Below, in pieces: positions 48,100-58,682 of a stretch of DNA of 64,000 bases. The DNA is from Scytalidium lignicola (lineage: Eukaryota > Ascomycota > Leotiomycetes): the NCBI GenBank assembly GCA_002812745.2, contig NCSJ02000014.1, forward strand, positions 1 to 64,000. Reading direction: 5' to 3'. The notes under the pieces are model-generated. The model was given only the letters and a program-made list of their open reading frames with translations, made no database searches and was not told the DNA's origin. The first letter of the stretch is position 1. Each line of letters opens with the position of its first letter. A program made the translations under genes and the position numbers.

Positions 48100-49488
48100 A
48101 TGGTTAAAACAAGAGTGGTGTCTCCACCGAGACAAACCCCCACATCCGGTTTTGAGGTCTTGGATAATTCATACTTACTTGAAGAAGAAACCTTTTCATG
48201 GTACAGGCCAGACGACTTTTACCCAGTCCAAATATGCGAGATATTCCGATCTAGATACCAAGTCCTAGGGAAATTAGGCTATGGATCCGTTTCCACGGCT
48301 TGGCTCTGTCGAGATCTCACGTACGTTTATTCACTTTCCATTTTTATCCATATTTAACTAAAGTCATTCAGAGGCCATGCGTATGTCACATTGAAGGTTT
48401 TTGTCAGTAACCACAGCCAGGCATCGAACGAGAAAAGGTATACAATCACCTGAAATCGATCAAAACCAATCACCCTGGCGTCAAAGGGATCCGTTCTTTA
48501 CGTGACAGGTTTCAACTTCCTGGAAAACTTGGTCCTCATGAATGCCTTATTCATGATCCGCTAGGACTAACATTGGCTGACATTCGGGAGATGTATGAGG
48601 GAAGTAAGGTGCCACCGGGACTTGTAAAACCATTTACCAAGTACTTGTTAATGGCGCTTGATTTTCTCCACACTAAAGCTCGTGTAGTCCATACTGGTAA
48701 GCTCTTCTAAATCTCTGTGCTATTATATTTGCTTATTTGTTGCAGATATTCAAGAAGATAACATTATGCTCGGTATGGAGGACGATACTGTTTTTAAGGA
48801 GTTTGAACAGGAAGAGTGGGCTGAGCCTAGCCTTCGAAAAATTGACGGCGACCGTATAATTTATGAAACTAGACAAGTCGATATCCCCGACAATCCATCT
48901 CATGTTGTACTTTGTGATTTTGGAGAAGCTCGCTTTGGTGAGGAAACCTACGTTGGAGAAGTTATGCCGGACTTCTATCGTGCTCCAGAGATAGTACTTG
49001 GAATACCTTGGAATGAGAAGATTGATATATGGAGCGTTGGTTTGATGGTAACTAAAATCCCTATCTTTTAATAAGGCTTTTGCTGATATATGAAAGGTCT
49101 GGGATCTCTTCGAAGGGAAACGAATGTTCACAGAAAGGCTTCCAAACAGAAATTCTTCAGAATCAGCTCATACAGCCAGAATGATCGCTTTAATGGGCCA
49201 GCCACCAAAAGAATTGCTAAAAAGAGGCCAATTCTCTGAGAATCATTTTGATAAAAATGGTAAGAAGCTCTGATTATATATTAATCGGATTTACTTAAAA
49301 ATATATCAGGCAACTTTAAACATGACATCAAAATACAAAAGACCTCGTTAGAGGAAGAAGAGGAGAATCTCGAAGGAGATGAAAAAATTAAATTTATTAG
49401 ATTCCTGAGAAAGATGTTACAGTGGCTTCCAGAGGATAGAAAGTCAGCTAAGGAGCTCATGAATGACCCATGGCTGGAGTTTGACTAG
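48100..49488 (+). pseudogene. SRPK-like protein kinase with a one-base frameshift
   Basis: Five exons (48100-48320, 48372-48696, 48746-49047, 49097-49259, 49310-49488) encode a kinase of the fungal SRPK-like group. Features in order are WYRPDDFYPVQICEIF, the Gly-rich loop LGKLGYGSVSTAW, YVTLKVF with the ATP-binding Lys, the catalytic loop HTDIQEDNIM, DFGEA, DFYRAPEIVLG and IDIWSVG. All key residues are kept. In exon 2 the frame changes near 48416-48438: after VSNHSQ the text continues correctly only in the next frame (IEREKVYNHLKSIKTN), and the original frame meets TGA at 48451. One extra C near 48416 would repair it. Because catalytic residues are intact, a sequencing error is as likely as a real lesion. 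Confidence 0.7.
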
Positions 49489-50182
49489 AGTGGACCGATT
49501 TTTAGAAATGAATGTTCTATTAATGTATTGCGTAAACGAATATAGTCAGTATTAGCCTATTAGGGTACGGAATACAATGGACGTATATGTATTTTATTTA
49601 TCCTATAAGCCCAGAGCACACAGCTCAGTCTCTAATGTCTTTTCTATAATCTTCCCGAGATACCAACAGAGTATTTGCTCAATAGTCTGGCCCTTGTTTA
49701 CAATTGACATTATCCACTCTTATATTACGACCCTGCTGATGAAGGTTATTATCTCTCACTAGGAAGAGTGGTTGATTCTTCAAAACAGGAAAGGTCATCA
49801 CCTAAGCAACCCTTAATTAAAAGGTGTGAAGTTAATAACTTATGAGAGAAAGATTAGCTAATAAATTAGAAGCTCCGTTCACGGACGTGTCAGATGATGG
49901 GAACGAAGTTAACATTCGATGACGCAATTGTCCTGTTGGCCTTGCATAACATAAGCAATACAGAGAATAAATGAAACTGATCAGCTTTTGAGATACGAGT
50001 AACTACGGTATAAATAGTTTATAATAGGCAATTTTTCATATCGTTGATAAATTAAATAAGCATGTAGATAATTAGAGAGAAAGGTTGATATACAATAAAG
50101 GGCCCACCAACTCTAACCTATCATTTTAACGGTCTTCGCATTCTATTTTCTTCCAAATCACTACTTCTAACAAGATCACAAG
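49489..50182. other. AT-rich intergenic, no gene seen
   Basis: About 690 bp between the kinase and the first tautomerase, both plus strand. CA-rich leader-like sequence precedes 50183. Confidence 0.35.
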
Positions 50183-50608
50183 ATGCCGACCTACGTCTGT
50201 ACTGCTGCTGCAGGGAGATTAAATTCAGAGCAAAGGCAGGGGATCGTAAAAGCCCTGACCACTATTCACTCCGAGGAAGCACATGTGCCGAACTTTCTTG
50301 CCCAAGTAATCTTCCATGAAGTTCTACCCGGACAACACTTCATCAACGAAATCCCGGTCTCAACTAACCAGATTTGGATTCGGGGCGATATTCGAGCCGG
50401 GAGAACAGATGAACAGAAAACAACGATGCTTTCAAGAATGGTGAAGTTATCTAGCGAGGCTAGCGGCATTGATCCTTCATTCTTCTGGGTTTATCTTTGT
50501 GACATTCCTAAGATGGCTGAATTTGGTAGCATCATGCCAGATCCAGGTGGAGAAGCGGAGTGGATTGCGTCTCTCCCTCAAGAAGTGAAGGAGAGATATC
50601 AGTTATGA
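50183..50608 (+). CDS. Tautomerase superfamily protein, cis-CaaD-like
   Basis: The protein has 141 residues with no intron. It starts MPTYVC, so Met removal would expose the catalytic Pro-1. Numbering from that Pro, His28, Arg70, Arg73 and Tyr103 fall exactly where cis-3-chloroacrylic acid dehalogenase has catalytic residues. The remaining one, Glu114, is replaced by Gly at 114, with Glu at 112 close by. Length is close to the about 150 residues of that enzyme. The family hydrates or dehalogenates small unsaturated acids or tautomerises them. The natural substrate in a fungus is unknown. It lies tail to tail with a second tautomerase. Confidence 0.8.
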   Translation: MPTYVCTAAAGRLNSEQRQGIVKALTTIHSEEAHVPNFLAQVIFHEVLPGQHFINEIPVSTNQIWIRGDIRAGRTDEQKTTMLSRMVKLSSEASGIDPSFFWVYLCDIPKMAEFGSIMPDPGGEAEWIASLPQEVKERYQL

Positions 50609-50832
50609 AGGAAGTTTTAGCAGAATATTAGGGTAGCCAGAGATTTGCTGCTTCTAGGTATCAGTCAACATTTTATCTGATGACTGGTTTGAAGGATTCT
50701 CTAAACAATTCAATTTGCATCTTCTAGATTAAATTTAATGTATTTCATCAGTTAGTTTCAGCAAATGCTATCTAGGATTCATTATAAATCACTAGTAGGC
50801 AGTATTTAGAAAAGTGGGATTTTGTGTGACTG

Positions 50833-51386
50833 TCAGATATCCTTGAAGTCTTCTCGTGTATTAAGCTCATGTATGAGGCCAATAAAATCTTCATCACCTT
50901 CATCTGCAAGCTTCTGGAAGGCTGGCTTGTTTTTCTTTAACCATTCATGCTCTTCACCCGCCTAAGATTCATTTATTAGTTTGCTGCATGCAACCTAATA
51001 AGAGAGAAGCATATACGAACCTTTGGTCTAGCAAATCCAGCTTCTACAGCGGTTGTAAGGGCTCCTAAGATCCATACAGTACGAAGGCCATTTTCACCTT
51101 CAGAACCAACAATATTTTCCCAGCATTCTATAACCGACATGCAGTGTTCGTTGAACATTTCGACTGAGCGCTTTTCAGAGTTCCGAGTCCTTAAAATGGC
51201 GCGGTTATATTTGCGCAACACTCCACCACGGTATACCTTCATATCTGAAACATCTGTATAGCGAACATTGACAAAGTAGCTCGGAGTCCCAAATCTCTTC
51301 GCATGTGCTGCAGTAAGGGCTTTAGCTAAAGCCTCTTGTTGAGCATCCGTCAATGGTGTCACATGCTCAATATCGTAGAGAGGCAT
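50833..51386 (-). CDS. Second tautomerase superfamily protein (fungal type)
   Basis: Exons on the minus strand are 51386-51021 and 50961-50833, with a 59-bp intron, giving 164 residues. It starts MPLYDIEHVTPLTDAQQEAL, so Pro-1 is available. FVNVRYTDVSDMKVYRGGVL and a basic RKYNRAILRTRN segment follow, as in fungal tautomerase-like proteins. The second exon encodes AGEEHEWLKKNKPAFQKLAD. It differs clearly from the neighbour at 50183, so this is not a recent duplication. The activity is unknown. The 3' ends are about 225 bp apart. Confidence 0.8.
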
Positions 51387-52441
51387 TATTGCAGAAGAAA
51401 TGTATAAATGCCGACTTTAGATTCAAGGCACTTTTTTNAAACTTTGTAACTCGCTACTTATAGACCTCAAAATCAAACACGAATCAATTTTAAAAGTAAA
51501 GCATCACACACTCCTACAATGGTGTAGCGGATGATCAGTTGATACCTGGACTAGGAGAATACCAGACAAAATTATTCTGTTAAATTCTGTAATATCCGCA
51601 AAGCAAAGTGGGGAGAGACATAGAGATGGGGAAGGATATAGAGTGAGAACGGGGTCTAAAGCAAAAATCGTGCCAGCTGGACAAAGGATTGTTACCGAGG
51701 TTCCACAGAATTCACCATCACAGGGGATGAGGAGGATCGGTTGGAGGGAGCCAGCTGCCAGCTGCTGATGTTGGATCTCTCTCCCTTACGAAAGCTTCCA
51801 TGTGGGAAAATTATATAATCATGGATTTCTTTACGTACTCTTGAGTTAGTGCTTACTTGTGCTCCTAAGTTAAACATAGCCTACCTTACTGTAGTTTTAA
51901 ACCAAAAATACTGATGTTTAGGTCAGCACAGAGTTTCGCACGAGACAATCCAAAGATAGAAGAGTTAGCGAGAAGACAAAATGATCCAATTTGTGATAAA
52001 TAACTAAAAGACGGTCCTGAATAACAGGCACCAGCAAGCTTGTTCAGACGAATGACTAGTGAAATTAAGGAAAGCCTCATTATCTTCTTCAGCTCCATTT
52101 GTGTAAATGACGACATATCTTCGTGGTATAGATGGTTTGTTCCTTCTTCCCCAAAACCGTTGGTGGTTACTTAGAAGAACTCAACCCCGGCATTCTATGA
52201 ATCTAAATTCATATTAGTATGGGCGAGTAGTCTGCATCATCTACAGAAGGAAAATGTGAAGGATTACAGCGAGAAATCAGTCGAGATTGTTACTGAATCC
52301 AAATAGCTCCAACTAGAACAGCAAGAGTTCAGTAGGGACCTTCACTGTCGCTCTTGTTATTCTGTACTCCAAGTCTAGCATTAGTTGACGCTCCCATCAT
52401 TTATGTTAAACCAATATTTACTCTATAAATTAAATAGTCTT
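51387..52441. other. Intergenic, no gene seen
   Basis: About 1.05 kb with an N at 51438. The right part may hold the missing first exon of the truncated gene that follows, but I cannot fix a start. Confidence 0.35.
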
Positions 52442-53222
52442 GCGCAAGTTGCCGTATTTTGAAGTGAATGAAGCGGCTCTCGACACATCAAAGGACATTG
52501 CCTACACTGCTATCAGGGCAGGAATATCTGTAAGCAAAGACCTTGTCTCCGGCAAAGATACAGAAATGTAAGTTTTTCTCTAAGAGCTCTCATCTCTTAG
52601 GTCCCAAACAAACCTTACATTTACTTTGGATTATCGCTAACGTTTCAAACACACAGTGGGACATGGTTAGTGGCTGACCAACATGCGTTTTCTACATACC
52701 TAGGACAAGCTATAGGCGCTTGGGGGAATTTAACGGATCTGGCGTTGTAAGCATTATTCTCCGGCAACTTGACTACACTTCTCAATCTTGATAACCTCAT
52801 CACAGCGCAGTAAACTCATCGCTGGCATACCAGAGACTAATGATTATCCACCGGACGAGGAATCCCTTGTTGTGTCAATTACTTCTGCCTTTTATGCCTA
52901 CACTGTTCTTATTATTTGGGCAACTGTGAACTATAATGTGTTTGTCATTGACAATAGAACCCCCTGTGGCACAGTCAATCCGATCAGTGACTATAAGTTA
53001 TGTCTACTGAAGATTAGGTAATCTCATGAGGCTGTTATCCAGAGACTAACGGAGAACTCTACTACCTCGCCATGGCAATTACGAGCCAGTTTCCGGCCAC
53101 TTGCAGCAATACTGAATTTTGCGCAAATCTTGCGTTCACAACGCCGCCTGGACTTTCAGCGTTGACTGGAGGCGACGCATGGGGAGATGTCACTGCACAG
53201 GCGATTATTCAAGGGGATAGTT
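52442..53222 (+). pseudogene. Unidentified gene truncated by a Tc1/mariner insertion
   Basis: Consecutive exons can be read at about 52442-52567, 52657-52746, 52811-52986 and 53043-53222, with intron ends in matching phases. They include YFEVNEAALDTSKDIAYTAI, TWLVADQHAFSTYLGQAIGA, AGIPETNDYPPDEESLVVSI and TTPPGLSALTGGDAWGDVTA. The frame ends inside the terminal repeat of the Tc1 element at 53223, and no continuation is found beyond it. The start codon is not identified. I do not recognise the family. Confidence 0.5.
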
Positions 53223-54482
53223 ACGAGCCGGGCGTCGTAAGTCTGTGTCGCTTAGGTAGGTCTCCCACCAAAATATTTGTAAATCATACACTATGGCTCC
53301 TCAAACACCTCCCCTTGATTTTCAGCATGAACCAGGTGATGAGATTCCTACTAAACATAAGGAGGCAATACGCCAGCTTTATGGCTTTGGAAAGATACTA
53401 ATTTCAAAGCTTCAAGAACGATATGGCCTTGGTTATACAACAATCTGTTGCATTTTGAAATATGACCAGCCTGAACACGCTTGCCCTACATGAACTGGAA
53501 GGCCACAAAAACTTTCAGATTTACAAGTTAATGAAATTATTAAATATCTTTCTACTAATTGGGAAAATAGATACCTTAAATATGAAGTTATTTGTGAAGA
53601 ACTTAAATTGAAGTGTACTCTTACAACTTTACATCATAAACTTTACCAAAGAGGATATTATCAATGTACTATATGTCAAAAACCTTACCTTACTTCTACA
53701 CAAGTTTTAGCTTGACTTTTATAAGTTATAACTTATATATTTTAGCATATAAAATAGTTTAGGGTTCTTTGGTCAGATAAGGTTATATTTTTAGTAGGAA
53801 GAAGAACAATAAAGGAGAAAGTTACTCGAAAAAAAGGAGAGCGATTTCATCCTACATGCCTTCAACATCAATTCCATTGAGGCTATACAACACTTGTGAA
53901 TGCTTGAGGAGCAATTGGATATGGTTATAAAAGTCCTCTAATATTTCTCCATGGTTCTGGCAAAAAAGGAACATTCACACAAAAGGATTATCTAGCTTAA
54001 ATCCTTACAACAAATCTTCAACTTATTCTAGAGGCTTTTACACTCAAAACTCATGAACTCTACCCTTTTACAGAACCTTTATTTATAGAAGATGGAAACT
54101 CAGCTCATGGCCATAAGTCTACAACTAACTGTTGTGCTAGATAGCATACAGCACATGGAATAATATTAATGCCACACCCTTCTACAAGTCCTGATATGAA
54201 CCCTATTGAGAAGTGTTAGAGGAAACTCAAACAAGCGTTACACAGGCGAAAAAANGCAACCCACAACCGAGCAAGAGATGGAAATTGCAATTACAGAAGA
54301 ATGGAATAATATACCACAGGATTGGATAAATGAGTTGATTTTAAAACAAGAACATTGGGTTCATGTACTTATGGAACGCCATAGGTGGTCTACTCCTAAT
54401 TAAATTGTTATTAAATACCTAAGTTTTATGATTTTTATCGCAATATGCCCTGTGCGACACAGACTTACGACACCCGGCTCGT
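53223..54482 (+). mobile_element. Tc1/mariner-type DNA transposon, mutated
   Basis: Terminal inverted repeats of 30 bp begin ACGAGCCGGG(C/T)GTCGTAAG and end with the complement, with one mismatch. The right end is followed by TA (54483-54484). On the left the two bases are TT, perhaps a mutated TA. The element is about 1.26 kb and holds one transposase frame. It inserted into the gene to its left and abuts a MITE on its right. Confidence 0.85.
53293..54403 (+). pseudogene. Tc1/mariner DDE transposase with several stops
   Basis: The frame starts at ATG 53293 (MAPQTPPLDFQHEPGDEIP) with an N-terminal helix-turn-helix (LQERYGLGYTTICCILKYD) and a second one (GRPQKLSDLQVNEIIKYLS). Catalytic candidates are the Asp of LWSD, the Asp of EDGNSAHG and the Glu of SPDMNPIEKC, the last two about 38 residues apart. 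At least four in-frame stops (TGA, TAG) replace Trp, Arg and similar codons, consistent with repeat-induced mutation. An N at 54256 adds a further artefactual shift. It cannot make a full protein. Confidence 0.85.
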
Positions 54483-54484
54483 TA

Positions 54485-54890
54485 CTTAAATCCACTCACC
54501 ACTTACCTAAATCAACTCACTTTTGCCGACATCGGCTATTACACAGACTACTTTCTTGCACAACGCACTGAACTGCCCTATAATTATAGCGATCTTTAGG
54601 TATCTGACAGCCTGTAATTATAATGACTGTTAGCCTTTGAACGCCCTATAAAACACTGCACCCAGCAAACGCCAACTGCTGCCTAACCTTATTAAAATTA
54701 ATTATAAGAAATTTAACCTATTATATTCTGACAATTATAAATTATCTTACCAAGTAATAATTATTAAAAATGTTCTTAAAACTTAATGAATTCTAATATA
54801 TGAAAGCTTGAAAATTCAGTAAAACTTACTTTAATCAGAGTATTATTGCCTGAAAAATAGCCGATGTCGGCAAAAGTGAGTGGATTTAAG
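54485..54890. mobile_element. MITE, 406 bp, with long terminal inverted repeats and TA duplication
   Basis: The left end begins CTTAAATCCACTCAC and continues to TTTTGCCGACATCGGCTATT. The right end is the reverse complement, and both are flanked by TA. The left repeat contains an extra near-copy of its first 20 bases (CACTTACCTAAATCAACTCAC-like). The interior is AT-rich and non-coding. It lies between the Tc1 element and the stop codon of the DUF3176 gene, about 10 bp from the latter. Confidence 0.8.
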
Positions 54891-54901
54891 TATCCCCTAA
54901 A

Positions 54902-56857
54902 CTATTCAGTTACGTCATGAAATTCTAGAATTCCCTGATCAGACGTCTCCAGACATACAAACAAACTATCAGCAACATCAAACAGTCCAGTCTGCGAGTT
55001 TCCATGACCAGTTTCACCCTCCATTGTGCTGCTAGTCGCATCACGTGCAGTATCCAGTGTATCTTTGCTCAGCCCATGCAAGAGCAGAGCTAACAAGCTC
55101 GTCCGCCACATTCCCAAACCTGCCACCTCCCGTGTCTTAACCAGAGCGCCAACAAACTCTACAACAGCCAAAAAGAGCAGTAACACTGGCAAGCTCAACC
55201 ATAACCAACGAACAGTTACATATATTTCGTTTATCCATACGATCCCACTTGATTTCTCTGGACCGTTGCTAAACCGCGTGTCGCGGATTACTTTGGTCAT
55301 GCCCAATGCAAGGTTTTGCAATGGCCCTGCAAATGACTCAGCTTCCCAGAATGCCTGAGCAGCATCAGAATCATGAATCAATTTGCCAGTGTATCCTGTC
55401 ATATTACCAGAGAGAAAGTCAATCAGATAGCTGTGCATGGACCAGAACGTAAGTAGTTCAAGATTATACTGCTTGGACCCATCTGGGAAAGTTTCTGGGG
55501 GTTGGAGAGTGATATTCGCACGTTCTATAACTTGTGGGTCTTCTGTGTAGTTTGTCCACGATGATACGATCTCCTCGCTGTACACCCCAGCATTGACAGC
55601 GGAGCGATACGTGTTGACGCATGGGACAAGAACGCACTCCGTTGCAAGTAACTTAGAATCGTTTCTGAGCTTATAATCCATAAATCCACCAGCAATGCCG
55701 AGTATTTTCGCAAGTGGGTGTGTAAAGTTATAAGAAAGAGATGGTATAGTAGTATCCACATGCATGAGCTGTGCCCGACCACCCTCCAGCATTGGAACGT
55801 TGTCATAAGGTAATGTGACATTACACCAGGTCGACCGTGGATCGCAACGTAATGTTAACTGTGGCGTCAGATCTGTACATAAGGAGCAAATAGCGAGGGA
55901 AGAATAGAGAGGCCAAGTGCATGAACCGGAAGAACACTTGAACGATGGATAAGGAGTGGCTGATTGGAAAATACCGCCATAGAGGGCAGCTTTCATTTCG
56001 AGTCCGACTTGGCCGACTTATAGAAAGAATCAAGTTAGCGAGTATAGGGCTAAGCGTGTAAGTGATAATTAACAGGGTACTAACTCTGGAATGATGCTGT
56101 CCCGCTCTCGAGATAGTAGTCGGAAATAGCGACAACCGAGGTAGCATTTGTTAAGGGAACCTGACGGCTTTTATATGCAACAATTTGTTGCACGAAAGGA
56201 TCCAATCCTAGCATAAGAACTGTTGCAATAGCCCCCATCATTACAAAGTGTGCATTTCGAATCCTTACAACAGAATGGTTAGTCCATAGGAGATAATCAT
56301 AGCTTTTGATGAAGGCAAATCCACACCGATACCACGTACTCATTTTTCAACCTCCACAACAGCACCAAGCTGCCCCATGGTCCTCTGCTTGCATCATCAA
56401 AGCGCTCTAAGTCAGAAAGCCTTCGCCTTGATGAGAACCACACCCACTTGAGCTGTGCAATCCCTTTCGAAATGGGAATAAGCATTGCAGACCTGGTTAA
56501 TGTAGATAGCCATGAGAGCATGGAGTTGAGTGTGATCCCCGCAGGCCAGTCTGGTGTTGCCTTACCATCGAATGAGATGAGAACTGCAACCATGCTAGCC
56601 ATTGTAGAGATAGCAACAAGTATACCGATAGTCTCCCAGAGAAACCAGTCAATAGCAGTATTAAATTTTGAGATCCATGACGGCCCGTTTCGCTCGCCAG
56701 TGGATACGCGTAACATGGCATCTGAAGACAATGCATAAGGTCTTGCCTTCTTTGAGTTGAGTTTGGTTTCTGAAGATCGGCCGGACAGTAAAGGAGTCTC
56801 TGTGTGTGATAGAGTGGCTAGATGGATTGGAGGAGAACGAATAGCATCTTCATCCAT
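54902..56857 (-). CDS. DUF3176 family membrane protein
   Basis: Exons on the minus strand are 56857-56340, 56263-56085 and 56016-54902, giving about 603 residues. An alternative donor at 56351 would shorten exon 1 by 12 nt. The N-terminus is cytoplasmic-like, followed by membrane segments (LWETIGILVAISTMASMVAV) and the DUF3176 hallmark DWPAGITLNSMLSWLSTLTR ... AQLKWVWFSSRR ... DLERFDDASRGPWGSL. A large Cys-rich, N-glycosylatable lumenal region follows (CSSGSCTWP, CSLCTDL), then a final membrane helix (WLWLSLPVLLLFLAVVEFVG). The family is fungal, expanded in Pezizomycotina and of unknown function. Confidence 0.85.
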
Positions 56858-57651
56858 GGCTGTAAGACCTAAACTGTAAAGGCCCTGGTGGTATGTCTAA
56901 GGTTCAATTAAAGACGTACTCAACTCTAGAGGTATGAGACTCGAGGCTGTCATATCTATGTGAAAACAAGAATTCTGAGCTGGCCTCGGAACTCGATTGT
57001 GCGTGTGCTGCAGCAAATATTACAGCCTGATTTATCTAGGGATTCTTGGATCTACACAATCCCAGGTCTCGAGACAGAGACAAAGAGATGCATGCCATTT
57101 ACGTAGAGTGATAGCCAAGGCCTTTGACGGCAGTAAACTAACCTCTCACACGATCGGTTTCCCAATCACTGGAGGAGGTGGTTGGAGGGGCTTGCTCTAC
57201 TCATGCAACAGTGAAAGGTTTAACGAATCGGCATTCACCGGACCTGATTGTTGTGCAGACACGAACACGACGACCCAGTCAGCCTGATCAACCTTAAAAG
57301 TTAATTAGCAGGTTCCATGCAACCAATATATCCAACCCCTTCCGAACCAACATCATGCTCACAGCCTCATGTCAGAGCAGAGGTAAAATAGGAAGAGAAC
57401 AGTATGTATTTCCGGAACCTTTTGAAGAGTCAGGGTTAGCGCGATGTCCAGGTTCATCTTTGGCTGGAAAACACTACAGAAAAGAATGGAACTTGTAGCC
57501 TTGTGATCCCTCTGTTTCTTCTAGCTATCTGGTCATTTTGTGAGTCGCATCCCAAGTTCCGGCTTAGTGGCATGTTCAAATCATAAATTTCCAAACATTT
57601 GTAAAACAGAGCAATATTTTAAGCATGGGAGTCATTATTAGGAGTTTCTAC
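56858..57651. repeat. Intergenic, first copy of a duplicated downstream flank
   Basis: From about 57040 this stretch is a diverged copy of sequence at 57870-58680. Matching blocks include CTCGAGACAGAGACAAAGAG near 57068 versus CTCGAGTCTGAGACAAAGAG near 57895, and a block near 57401 versus one near 58249. It lies downstream of the gene remnant at 57652-57805. Confidence 0.55.
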
Positions 57652-57805
57652 TTATGCAAATTTCATTGGCCACTCCAGGAGCTCATTTCATGTAGCTGCC
57701 TGACTTCGTACTTCATCCTGTCCTTCCTCTCGAGTACTAGCCCTTCCAACTTCGGAAGTCGTGTAAATTTCCTGTGGCTTCACTAAAGCTGTCCCGCACT
57801 TCGTT
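57652..57805 (-). pseudogene. C-terminal remnant of a paralog of the Zn2Cys6 regulator
   Basis: On the minus strand, allowing one frameshift, this reads NEVRDSFSEAT, then EIYTTSEVGRASTREEGQDE, and ends NELLEWPMKFA and a stop. It parallels the last 50 residues of the gene at 58683-60779 (DEVQDAFREATDIYTTS ... NGLLKWPTKFA). A TGA replaces the Trp codon before NELLEW. No more upstream coding sequence is present, so only the tail was duplicated or survived. Confidence 0.75.
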
Positions 57806-58682
57806 TAGCTAGATTTTCAACTCAATCAGGCGCTGTCATAGTAATATCTGAACACAACTCCTTGGGAGATCCTTGGATGTACACGCGCCCAGATCTCGAG
57901 TCTGAGACAAAGAGAAGTAGGATCATGCGCTTAAGATGATTGCCAAGGTAGTTGAAAACGCAGGCTGGCCTCCATACTGTTCGTCCCCATATGCACAGTT
58001 TCTGTATTTAGAAAGAAGCGGTAGTAATGAGCACCTTGTTCCCCTTTAAGTGTGCTACTAGTTGAAGGGCGCATCGTTATGGATACTACGGTATACTGTA
58101 GCGGAACTATGATTCATACATCAATGTGCCAAGTCTTTGTGTAGCTTTCCGCGTCGTGATCGTGTCTGCACGACAACTATGAAGCCAGTTGCTGCTTATT
58201 ATTCGTCAACCCTTATTTGCTCAACAATGCCTGGGCAACAGAGATGAAGAATATTGTATATTCCCGAAACTTTGTGAAGGATTAACACGACATTAGATTT
58301 CATATTTTCTGGGGGGAATATAATATAAAAGAAATAGATTAAATCACGCGCTGCAATATTTAGAAGTTATGGTTCTGCCTCATAACCGGGTTCCCCATGT
58401 GCTTACTCAGTCCAATATTAGAGCATATATATAGGGCTTACAGGTATAACGCGTGCCATTGATTTAACGGTTATCATCGGCCTGTACAGCTGTGCACAAC
58501 CGCACAACCTCTGTATATAAGATTTATTGTAACTGTAGGCCCCTTAAGCAATTTAGTGGCTCTATATCTGTCCCTGCGTTTGTTCCATACTTTATTGTAT
58601 CGTCAACATCATGACTTCCGGAATATTTATCAAGTTAAAATAGCAATATTTGAGCTTCTAGAAAATGATTGGGGTTGCACTT
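57806..58682. repeat. Intergenic, second copy of the duplicated downstream flank
   Basis: This is the 3' flank of the Zn2Cys6 gene. It is homologous, with interruptions, to 57040-57650. Spacing between matching blocks grows from about 825 to 1030 bp towards the gene, so an extra insertion of about 200 bp probably lies at 58310-58550. No gene seen. Confidence 0.5.

Noticed and set aside
49577..49762. 61-codon frame after the kinase gene
   Set aside because: AT-rich, hydrophobic and isolated; most likely chance.
52442..53222. Assigning the Tc1-truncated gene to a glycoside hydrolase family
   Set aside because: Blocks such as ETNGELYYLAM first suggested one, but no catalytic motif matched, so it is left unidentified.
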